DNA of 64,000 nt from assembly GCA_008360955.1 (NCBI GenBank), contig LUCM01009331.1, positions 7,130 to 71,129 of the forward strand. Direction: 5' to 3'. Below, in pieces: positions 54,701-61,437 of the stretch. This DNA is from Fasciolopsis buskii. Its lineage: Eukaryota > Platyhelminthes > Trematoda > Plagiorchiida > Fasciolidae. The notes beneath the pieces are model-generated. The model saw only the letters and a program-made list of their open reading frames with translations, did no database searches and had not been told where the DNA came from. Every line of letters starts with the position of its first letter. The stretch's first letter is position 1. Made by a program: the position numbers and the translations under genes.

Positions 54701-57700
54701 GCTGGTATGGTTGCATTTAGCGGACCTAATGGGCCAACTGGAAACGGCGAATGATGTCTCACGTTACTGAGCCGCATACAGCGCGCAGATAAGTGCCTTT
54801 CTAGTTTTACGTTTGCTTTCACAAAAATGCAGACGCAAGTATTGCTCTCATGTCCTTCTCCATTTGAACGTTTCTTAGTTTTATTCCTCTCGGTGAACTG
54901 TACCTGGAAATTTTCTTGGTGGGGAAAGCGTCGATGAATCACGTGAATGATTTTTTTGTCAATTGTTCGGTATTATCAACAGAGATAAATGATCGGACGC
55001 TTCGAAGTCTGCGACTAACGCACCTCAGGGTAACCTTTTTGTTTCGACTATTCTTACTTTAGTTTACACATAGGTGTTCAAGGAGCAGGTTATTATTGCT
55101 GTAAAGTATTAAACTCATCTCACCTCACTTACTGTAATGGACAGCGTTTGACGGAAACTAAGGTGCAGCAACCTTTTAGTACTGGTTCACTTGGATATCC
55201 CTCTCAGTTGCGGTCAGATTAACGCACTGTTTCACCACTTTAATACTCCGAGGCTAGGGAGCCGTCGAATATATGAACTTGATAGCCAACTGCCTTCGGA
55301 ACTAGCAGTGAAATGAAATGTAGTCTGATTTACTTCGTTAATGAATTAGGGGTTTTGGTGGAGACACTGAGATCTGTATAGTGACCGAGTACAAGTTATT
55401 ACAGCAAATATGTTGCCACATGTATGAAGAAGTTGGTAAAAGTGGTATGGTAGGCACTAGTAGTAGGAGATTGTGTTTGATAAAATAATTCATCCTGCCC
55501 ATAGCCTTCGAAGTACTTGGGCTGCTTGTAGAGAACCCATCTATCATTTGGGACCGATCGCTGTATGCTAGCGACCCATGGATAAGTTCAAAATCATGAG
55601 GTGAATTTAAGTAAACCGTTGAGCTCCCGTCCGATATTTTAATGGCCAAGGCGTTCGACTCAACATCGTTCGTCCCGGGTTCGCAGTCCAGTTCGGGCGC
55701 GGTGGATATGCGCTGGTGACGATTCCTAACAGGGATGAAACAGCTGCATAGTGCTTCTATGGTTTCTTAATGGTTAGTTGAGCGATGATATCACATGGTG
55801 AATTATTTCATAAAAGTGATTTACAGTCTTACCGTATAATAGAGAATACGCATCTATTTTTTGACCGAAGCTGGAGTGAAGTGCTTCGATCAAGAGGATT
55901 TCTGCTTATGAATGACATATTATACCTATTGACCTACCGATGTCCTCTCAACTGTTTCTTTTGCTTGTCGTAGAGTTCTAATAGGAAGTTAACGATCTTT
56001 CATTAATTTTCGATTTGGACTAAAACGATTGGATTAGCAAACTTCACAAAACGCAAAAAGAGAATCAAGCCACTACCAGATTTTAAATTCATTTGATGGA
56101 CATACGTTTACTTTGACCGCTTTCTTTCTTATCTACAGAGAAAATGCAAAGAGGTTGCAAAATCAAAAACAGTGGATGAATGATTATCTGGAATTTTTGT
56201 CCAAAAGAAATGATAAAAAGGAGGAATTGGAAAAGGAGAAAGATTATGAAAAATCACTTTTGGAAGAACATGAAAAGTTTTACGAGCGTCGAGATGCAGT
56301 AAACAGGAGAAGAAAAGAAGAAATTGACGAGCGGATTCGACTTCAGGTGAATAACAGTTAGAAAATGGGATCAACGAAAAGATTTTGATGAATACAAATC
56401 TGATGCGTCACAGCTAAGTAAAATGACCGACAGCTAGAAAAAATGCATCACAGTTATTCCTTTGCACAGAACTTTCCAAATGAAATAAAGCATTTAAGCT
56501 TCAGCGTCGGACTTCTTGAATTAAAAAAACGATTTAAATTTCAAGTGTTAAGTGATACGAAGCGACACAAAATCGAGCTACCTAAGGAGGGAATAAAGAC
56601 CAACAGAATAACTTTTGATGCCTAGCTTTTGTCGGCATCTCTTTAACTTAACTCAAAATAAGTCCATTCTCCTGCCATCTTTTAAGAAAATACGTTGTCT
56701 CATCATTCAAAAGCAAATTGGTAGTCACATCATTCGCTGTCCCGAGATAAATGCTGATAAAAATCATGATGAACTATTTCTTCATAAAGTCACATTTTTA
56801 TGCTTGTGTTGGACATTTACTCGAGGGATTAAGTCTGCGTTTGTTTTTTACTTTTAGCTAGGATCAGTTAGTTTCAGCTGAGTACAACCGTTCGAGGTGA
56901 GGAAATATCTCATCGGTTTATGTATGAGTCAATTTGAGTAGAGAATGTGCCGATAAATCAATTCACTGTGCTCACGTAGGATATTGTCAGTTATTTGAAT
57001 TGATACTGCGTCACTTGTTTCATGTCCCTTTCATTAAAAAATAAAGGAGGCTGTCGGACTGAAGACAGCAGAACAACGAGAAGCATATGAAAGGAATCGT
57101 TTCGAATTTGTGGAAGTAAACGCTGATCTGGAAAGAGCAAAAGCTGCTTTGGAGACGTACACCGAAACGGAAGACGAACGAAGACAAAGACAAATAGAAG
57201 GCCAGAAGCTCGGCGAAGAGCTGAGAAGAATGAAAGAGGAGCAGCGCAGAATGAAACTGGTAATTATTAGCATTGTCGCACATCTGCCGATGAAGAGTCA
57301 TGTTTTACAAAAAATGTATATAATGTTCACATATGTATATATATATGTATGATAATGGGTTGGAAACTGATGATCTTTCTCGTAATTCATGTCCAGCAAG
57401 ATGGCACTGATTTGTTCACCGAGCCGGGCAATTTGATTGCAAACGTCCCTTCATCAGCCGAGGTGACATCATCAGTTCTATGATCTTGTGGCCACGAAAT
57501 CAGCTAACCTCGTTGCGCTAGATTTTCCAATATAATTACGAATGTTTTAACTTTTTTCATTTCTGTCAGCGGCAACAATTCCACCAAACTAAACACCGAA
57601 ATTAGGCAGCAGATGGCACAGGATCTCGGGCAGTAGTCCGACAGTTTATACATAGTTAGGAGAAATCTACTTTCCTAGTTTTTCTGTGTATAACCATCAA

Positions 57701-60700
57701 ACTTGTACCGCATTACTCTAATTTTGGTTGCACCTCACAACGCAATTTATTCCAAGGAGAAAAAGAACAAAGACTTTTGAAAGATTGTCTTTGTAGTAAC
57801 AAGTCAATCAACTGTGCAGGCAAATGGAGATTTTTCACTATCTAACCGCACCTACACCAGCCAGTGGACTGGTTAGGATTTTTACACTCTTCCCATATCA
57901 TTGACTGATCACCTCAATCCATCTTCCAGCCATTACCTGTCTCGGATAGCATCTTACCATGAACTGCCACTCTGTGAGTGCACGTAAAACGTGGTTCAAC
58001 TACCTCATTCCACTCATTCAGTCTATCTTCTGAAGATTGAACCGTAGATCCCGCTCCCTTAGACCTAACATCGGAGTTGCTGACTGATTCTCTCGCCATA
58101 TTCTATCACTTCTGTGAAGATAACGGGGTTCATACACCGAAAGTTTTCACACATCTTTCATTAACAGCCATGTCTCTGAACCTTAAACCAGGATGTACCC
58201 TTTGTCTGCTTCAAATATCCGACCATTGATCACCAACCGGATGTCATACCGAAGCCGCAGATTCCTAAAAATGGTAAACTTAAATCAAACCTTCAGTGTA
58301 CGTGAAGTCACTGCATCTGACAAGCAACTGTCTGGTGAAATCGTACACTCCAAGGACACTCAGCCCTGCAACTCGCAGTTCCAGAGAATTTGCCTCAAAA
58401 CATAGTATCAAGAACCTGGTTTTCTGAAGACCATGTGATCATATCGCAGTTTTAATAACCAGCTCAAATTTCCACCTTTTAGGTCTTGATGTGAGGTATT
58501 TACAAAATTTTCCGCGTACGAAAGCATTTTTTATTCCTTAGGGCACTGCAAATCGGCTTTTTAAAAAAAGGAAGTTTAATTGCATTTCTTCTACTTCCAA
58601 AACACGTTTTACGAGAACAGATCAGATGGAACATTGGTCTACTTACCCCGAATCGTAGCAAGACACTTTAATTTCTGTTGAAAATGTAAGGCACAATCAG
58701 AGACGGAAAGGTTGTGTCGAAATCATAACAGCATGGAAAACGAATTTATAAAATATTAAAAATAACAAAGAAAATTATTGCAATATTTAAAATTTAACAG
58801 AACACAAAAACGTAATTATCAATTGGGGTAGCTCTGAAACTTACTTAATATAAACTGATTTTCACGAACTATTCGTTTAGAAAAATTGGCTGAAGGCCAG
58901 TGCACTTATTTCTGATATGTTCAATTTTCACCGTTTCCAATACTCATTTCTTATTACTTGGAAACAATAAACGTGGAATTAAGTTAGCGGGCTGGCGAAT
59001 CCAAGCAATCAAACTGACGTCTGAACAACTTCAGGCACGACCGTTATCTGTGTATAAATCACTTCACGTTTATTTTTTTGATATCACAGAACGGCTCAGA
59101 ATAATTAAATTTCACTTTACTGGGAATAGTTGAAAAACAGTTGTTTTCGACACAGGGAGATTTTGTCTCAAAGGAATCTGACAGAGACTACCATAAAAAA
59201 CGGGAATGTGTTTCGAAGTTGGCTCAAGCTTACCAGCTGTGGTACAGACGCTTATCTAACCTCTTATATCCTCATCCACTAAGCAGTCTGTGGTAGGCTC
59301 ATATCGATCGTAAGTATAGCGACCTAAGCACGGACGCCACACTTCATTTCTTAAGAGCACACTACTTTTGAAAGAAAACGGTTTTGAAGCAAACATTCCT
59401 TTTTTTCCCATCCTGGCACCAAGCAAATTTTGGACGGTTTTTTGGTAAAAGAATGAAGCCGTTTAAATACAAGAACTATAATTGTGATGCCAATGATGAA
59501 AATCAGACGACATTCATCCTCCGATTTTAGCTCATTGGCTAACTTCACGATTAGTCAGGCCCTAAAGACTTGTGATTTACAAAGTCGGCACAAAGCAGTT
59601 TATACAAACACTTAAATGTCATAGTCCAGTGCGTTCTTCCTGTCGCACAGGAGATGACCTTAATGATCCAGAAACGTTAACATTTTGGCAGACGTGCTTG
59701 TTCTTGGGGGAATATTCAGCGGTGAAATTTACATCGCGACGGCGCAAGCTTCTTGGAGGAAGGGCGTGATTGCTGTTCAGAAGAGATTGTTGGAGAAATA
59801 GTGCATTTTTTTACGTCTTTTATCAGTGACGTGAATTTGGCTCAAATGAATTTCCATAATAAGTATTCATATTATGCTTTTAATATTTCAGGAGGAAAAT
59901 GCAAGAGAACGTGAACAAGACCTCATTAGAATGGAGGCAGCCGCGAAGGAAGCATCAGAACGCGAAGCTCATAAAAAAGAGGAAAAACAAAAGTTGATGG
60001 ACGAACTGAAAGTGAGAGACGTAACTGCTGAGCACCGAATGAGCACTAAGTTTAATTTATTTGGTATTCACCTGATTTGAATGCAAGCACTTGCTGTAGG
60101 ATTTTGTTGAACGCCACAACCTGTCGCTGGAAATAATGCGAAAGAAAGCAAACCAAATATGGTTTTGATTATTTGATGTATACAACCAGAAAATTGCAGA
60201 CAAGAAGCTCTCGTTAGTCAAATGTGTGTAAGGACAAAACATCACACAGGCAGATTGTGCTACTAACGTGATTACGTCATCCACAAGATTTACGCCGCCC
60301 ACAAGCTGACCAAGTGATCAAATATGTTTCTGACGAAAAACAAGTTAGGATGTACTACCATTGTCAGGTGAGTTCTGATGAAAAGGAAGTCAAACAAATT
60401 GAAAAGCCAGAGCAAATCAGTCGTGGAGATACCTACCTCATACAGACACATCTACGGGTAGGGGGAGTTATGTTTTTGACTTTTGTACAGAAAATATTAT
60501 GTGGATGATTCTCTTTTAATTTTATATAAACATCCATTGCTCATTAACTCACCGTGGTCAAACAAGTTGTTAATTTGTCGACATTTACGTGGAGTATCGT
60601 TATCTCAATACATTGGGAACCAAACATAAGCCTGATAAGGTTACTCTTTTATTTTTATTCCCGATTTTTTCTCCGGCGCATTAGCCAACAAAAAGTGAAT

Positions 60701-61437
60701 CCAAAACAACCAACCAAATTTCATGAAGGATTGGATAGTCGTATGGGCCCAGGTGTTCGATCCAAACTCGATAACCATAAAATCCAATCCCATTTGTGTC
60801 GAGCTCTAATCATACTATTAAAAATTCCAAACAACACAGACAGAGAATTCTCAGGCATTTTTAATATTTATTGAAAAGTGGCCAGCTCCATACCTTCATC
60901 TAATGTCTATAACTGAAGTGAACGGCCAAAACTGTGGATGTTCTGTACCATTCCAGTTCAAGTAGGAAAAGTCAAAATTATTTACAATTTCAGGAAGTTA
61001 GATTAGATTAGGCGACTAATGAAAATGAAATCCCGCCCACCTGGCACATTACACAGACAGGAATTCACTGTTTTTAGGAGATCATACCGTTAGGTAAGTC
61101 TTAGCAACCGATTAACATTGTGCCTGGAAAAGGCTTTCTGCAATTTCCATCACTAGATAGAAGCTATTATCATCAATACTTTGATTATTATCAGTGTAAT
61201 GATCGTTTGATTTTCGGCCCATTAATTCCAAATTTTACTGTGATTTCTTCCTAATAATATCAGAAACAACTGGAAGATTTCAGAAAGTATAAATCCGAGG
61301 ACAGAGAGAGAAATTTGCAGATTGAACGGGATTATCAACGATTCCAAAATCAATACCGATCTCGGGTGGAGGCGGAGCGCGAGGCAATGCTGGGGGATTT
61401 TGAAACCTATCTAAATGCTGCAGCAGAATGCCCATAA
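21438..61437 (+). CDS. MNS1: MNS1-like TPH-domain coiled-coil protein of the axoneme, 11 exons over 40 kb
   Basis: Joining exons 21438-21748, 22152-22248, 22278-22472, 22513-22640, 22690-22792, 29132-29260, 46774-46877, 56139-56346, 57047-57259, 59892-60011 and 61264-61437 gives one open frame with every junction in phase. It is about 593 residues, or about 470 from the ATG at 22210. It is rich in E, K, R and Q with almost no proline after the N-terminus, as in trichohyalin-plectin-homology proteins. From memory it keeps register with vertebrate MNS1: PELRELAAKIRQRINGQ against ELRELEKKLKAAYMNKE, RIVDELVQEE against the MIDEIV block, and MNDYLEF against the RRYIEEF block. Vertebrate MNS1 is about 495 residues. 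It is a microtubule inner protein of ciliary and sperm doublets, linked to laterality and male fertility. Alternatives are the TPH relatives CFAP53, CFAP45 and trichoplein. Confidence 0.75.
22152..22248 (+). CDS. MNS1: Exon 2, holding the alternative start ATG at 22210
   Basis: The acceptor TTAATTTCAG is followed by LFEGRNTPAHLIDFLLPNT, then MNGTLREKIIEFR, to a TTTCGA|GTAACT donor. Starting at the ATG 22210-22212 puts the downstream coiled coil at nearly the same distance from the N-terminus as in vertebrate MNS1, so this could be the true start. The frame is also open back to the acceptor and in phase with exon 1. Confidence 0.65.
22278..22472 (+). CDS. MNS1: Exon 3
   Basis: It begins after a 29-nt intron ending AATTTCTAG and encodes EILEQEHRNEYAKLGELHLA through LLNILRN, 65 codons, with both ends at phase 0. 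The donor is GGAAC|GTAATA. This is the N-terminal helical part. The register QEQRQHECALLNIL fits the MNS1 segment before its conserved EEKLA block. Confidence 0.75.
22513..22640 (+). CDS. MNS1: Exon 4
   Basis: Preceded by a 40-nt intron ending ATGTTTTTCAG, it reads KESAARFAAEKCEKDERLAK and EIQKMANEKEAEF to RNKE, ending at AAAGA|GTATGG. It leaves two bases of a glutamate codon. It corresponds to the MNS1 stretch that reads roughly EEKLAMELAKLK. Confidence 0.8.
22690..22792 (+). CDS. MNS1: Exon 5
   Basis: After a 49-nt intron ending CGAATTCAG it encodes PELRELAAKIRQRINGQALL and AQIQYKAAQRKEEV, ending at the canonical GTT|GTAAGT. The LRELxxKI and AQI residues are the best landmarks for an MNS1 assignment. 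Confidence 0.85.
23194..23636 (+). repeat. Left arm of a 443-bp near-identical inverted repeat
   Basis: It is the reverse complement of 26914-27357, with only two substitutions noticed (near 23347 and 23627) and one base of length difference. It starts AAATATCACACAGGATAAAC and includes a (TA)n-rich tract at about 23352-23406. The same translated frame appears on minus here and on plus at 26927, which is only the repeat. Confidence 0.95.
23640..25830 (-). mobile_element. RTE-like LINE, antisense in intron 5, decayed
   Basis: In minus-strand order, 25829-25551 is endonuclease-like (IISVYVSTACKSPEAKDELY, then DVVIIASDFSFSL for VVIAGDFNAQL). Next, 25337-24894 is the RT N-terminal part (WWKSVIAPIYYKSDRSSCEN then HKGIGLV, for the usual ENHRGISL). 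Then 24973-24785 holds VFHNLKAAFDSADRAVASH, RT block A. The 3' part at 24054-23869 ends GVGEVRLPGWGPQDPP, matching the RTE-like C-terminal tail. Frames are shifted and substituted, and the catalytic YADD block is not readable. The element fills most of the space between the inverted-repeat arms. Confidence 0.8.
25831..26913. other. Loop sequence between LINE and right inverted-repeat arm
   Basis: No domain is recognised. The part up to about 26040 may be the 5' end of the antisense LINE. Confidence 0.3.
26914..27357 (-). repeat. Right arm of the 443-bp inverted repeat
   Basis: Inverted partner of 23194-23636. The outer end is GTTTATCCTGTGTGATATTT. The words CCTGTGTGATATTT occur again at 27399-27412, 41 bp outside the arm. 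No clear target-site duplication flanks the pair or either single arm. Confidence 0.95.
29132..29260 (+). CDS. MNS1: Exon 6
   Basis: The acceptor is AAATTCTCAAG. It encodes 43 residues including LDRLLMEADRLADIEETRKN and RNNDELRQFLSEK, then AAA|GTAAGT. Both ends are phase 0. It aligns without a gap to the MNS1 segment around TMMEEHKRI. Confidence 0.85.
33985..34200 (-). repeat. tRNA-derived SINE, family 2, full copy
   Basis: Read on the minus strand it has an A-box-like GGTAGCGTAATGGCTAAGG (34172-34190) and a B-box-like GAGTTCGCGTCC, then a body with GATTCCTAACAAGGATGAAA and ATATCACATGGTGAATTATT. The body recurs at 34332-34450 and 55690-55812. Confidence 0.75.
34332..34455 (+). repeat. SINE family 2, 3' part, opposite orientation
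   Basis: It has the same body as the minus-strand copy just upstream (GATTCCTAACGAGGATGAAA, then GGTATCACATGGTGAAGTAT) but on the plus strand and without the tRNA-like head. The two copies are head to head about 130 bp apart and could pair in the transcript. Confidence 0.75.
37044..38435 (-). mobile_element. Jockey/CR1-like LINE fragment, antisense in intron 6
   Basis: The minus frame at 37646-37044 contains SFGSVIKYLDDVAISLFIST, an RT active-site block in which YADD has become YLDD, then NVSSSCLVLVSLSTSMPI, and further on RTLEDPSHSLYNDLLK from the C-terminal region. The frame 38435-37932 includes HLGVSVSNTQTC, which resembles the YLGV block of a second or rearranged copy. The wording is close to the element at 9.1-12.2 kb, so they may be the same family. 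Confidence 0.6.
41981..42004 (+). repeat. (CA)n microsatellite
   Basis: An alternating A and C tract with one G interruption, about 24 bp. Confidence 0.9.
42360..42590 (+). mobile_element. Possible 3' coding end of a LINE
   Basis: One frame reads YSFANDLKLWNRVPTTDFY, resembling the C-terminal RxxxLWNxLP motif shared by CR1 and jockey elements. It is short, isolated and interrupted. The upstream 300 bp could belong to it but shows no other block. Confidence 0.35.
43759..44170 (-). mobile_element. Penelope-like element fragment with GIY-YIG-type endonuclease
   Basis: The minus strand reads AELQAARNAFAENGFLSRLI and then, in a frame open for 111 codons, VYIFLPFKGDTLSKIARRR, RILFKCCPLVSLRLKDKV, and CSCGTMYMDRTTRRLSKHI with EHHPAWL. 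The last part is the CxCG..YIGRT.R.L..R..EH block of Penelope-like endonucleases. YIGRT is YMDRT here, so the active site appears damaged. Only the C-terminal part is present. Confidence 0.75.
46774..46877 (+). CDS. MNS1: Exon 7
   Basis: The acceptor CTGTTTTGCAG leads to DDIRNAKLAAIMADKADSKR and IVDELVQEEARLTN, then AATGA|GTAAGT. It leaves two bases that pair with either the candidate cassette exon at 47302 or exon 8. IVDELVQEE matches the MNS1 MIDEIVRKIYEE block. Confidence 0.85.
47302..47421 (+). CDS. Candidate in-frame cassette exon (7b)
   Basis: It follows a GGTTGAATTTCAG acceptor, is 120 nt long, fully open, and ends at a moderate CCTGG|GTGCGT donor. Its start and end phases both match exon 7 and exon 8, so inclusion or skipping keeps the frame. 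It would insert 40 residues including RKYQKRFSWHETRLAERLTD. Skipping gives the length expected from vertebrate MNS1, so the exon is either optional, lineage-specific or spurious. Confidence 0.4.
50850..52290 (+). mobile_element. Decayed Ty3/Gypsy-type pol fragment, sense strand
   Basis: Reading across frame changes, about 50870-51000 gives EQLEYWPTPETRNKLKAFVA (the WPTP..V.ELR.FLG segment). About 51045-51140 gives FNEAFQAAEKPLCMTSILML then SYLDTDAGN (RNase H LDTDAS). About 51185-51330 gives HIVAHGSCRLRKPEPNY for IAYGSRxLxxxExNY. The frame 51981-52181 gives LLLDRGSNLESTL and VAYRPQGSSRIGRTN, matching the integrase DQGxxFES and AYHPQxNGxVERTN. Catalytic residues are degraded. No LTRs were found. 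Confidence 0.75.
55455..55500 (-). repeat. SINE family 2, short 3' remnant
   Basis: ACTAGTAGTAGGAGA followed by AAAATAATTCATC matches the sequence around 33975-34030 at the 3' end of the minus-strand SINE. It lies head to head with the plus copy that starts at about 55633, as in the pair at 34 kb. Confidence 0.5.
55633..55812 (+). repeat. SINE family 2, nearly full copy
   Basis: It has a tRNA-like head (AATGGCCAAGGCGTTCGACT), a B-box-like GGGTTCGCAGTCC at 55677-55689, then GATTCCTAACAGGGATGAAA and GATATCACATGGTGAATTAT as in the copies at 34 kb. Confidence 0.75.
56139..56346 (+). CDS. MNS1: Exon 8
   Basis: The acceptor is TTCTTATCTACAG. It encodes ENAKRLQNQKQWMNDYLEFL and YEKSLLEEHEKFYERRD to RIRLQ, ending CTTCAG|GTGAAT. 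WMNDYLEF aligns with the MNS1 MRRYIEEF motif in the TPH region. An alternative AG two bases downstream would break the frame. Confidence 0.85.
56347..57046 (+). other. Intron 8, 700 bp
   Basis: Between GTGAAT and AAAG. Nothing is recognised inside. Confidence 0.7.
57047..57259 (+). CDS. MNS1: Exon 9
   Basis: The acceptor is AAAAATAAAG (weak polypyrimidine tract upstream at CCCTTTCATT). It has 71 codons, EAVGLKTAEQREAYERNRFE through GEELRRMKEEQRRMKL, and a CTG|GTAATT donor. It is heptad-rich coiled coil. Confidence 0.85.
57260..59891 (+). other. Intron 9, 2.6 kb
   Basis: It holds a short (TA)n-rich tract near 57328-57349 and an antisense RTE-like LINE fragment. The rest, 58.4-59.9 kb, is AT-rich and unrecognised. 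Confidence 0.7.
57845..58330 (-). mobile_element. RTE-like LINE 3' fragment, antisense in intron 9
   Basis: The minus strand reads NLRLRYDIRLVINGRIFEAD for NLRHLWRRRDIRLS.KGRVY, then MKDV, KLSVYEPRYLHRSDRIW and ENQSATPMLGLRERDLRFNL, and ends near SPLAGVGAVR. This is the same C-terminal region seen at 23.9-24.4 kb (GVGEVRLPGWG). It is a 5'-truncated copy with stops. Confidence 0.65.
59892..60011 (+). CDS. MNS1: Exon 10
   Basis: The acceptor is TTTTAATATTTCAG. It has 40 codons, ENAREREQDLIRMEAAAKEA through KEEKQKLMDELK, and a canonical AAA|GTGAGA donor. Both ends are phase 0. Confidence 0.85.
60012..61263 (+). other. Intron 10, 1.25 kb
   Basis: Between GTGAGA and ATATCAG. I see no further exon or repeat in it. 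Confidence 0.7.
61264..61437 (+). CDS. MNS1: Exon 11, terminal, with stop
   Basis: The acceptor is CTAATAATATCAG. It encodes KQLEDFRKYKSEDRERNLQI through EREAMLGDFETYLNAAAECP and then TAA at 61435-61437. The end VEAEREAMLGDFETYL lines up with the MNS1 IEEERLKLLKEHA segment, so the protein stops about 30 residues earlier than the vertebrate one as I recall it. I see no AATAAA in the 250 bp after the stop. Confidence 0.85.
   Translation, partial: KQLEDFRKYKSEDRERNLQIERDYQRFQNQYRSRVEAEREAMLGDFETYLNAAAECP

Larger units (their letters stand above)
46878..56138 (+). other. Intron 7, 9.3 kb, repeat-rich
   Basis: It contains the candidate cassette exon at 47302, a sense Gypsy fragment at 50.9-52.3 kb and family 2 SINEs at 55.5-55.8 kb. 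A short (TA)n tract lies at about 47992-48012. From 47.5 to 50.8 kb and 52.3 to 55.4 kb I see nothing recognisable, although frames at 54.1-54.8 kb are somewhat protein-like. Confidence 0.65.
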
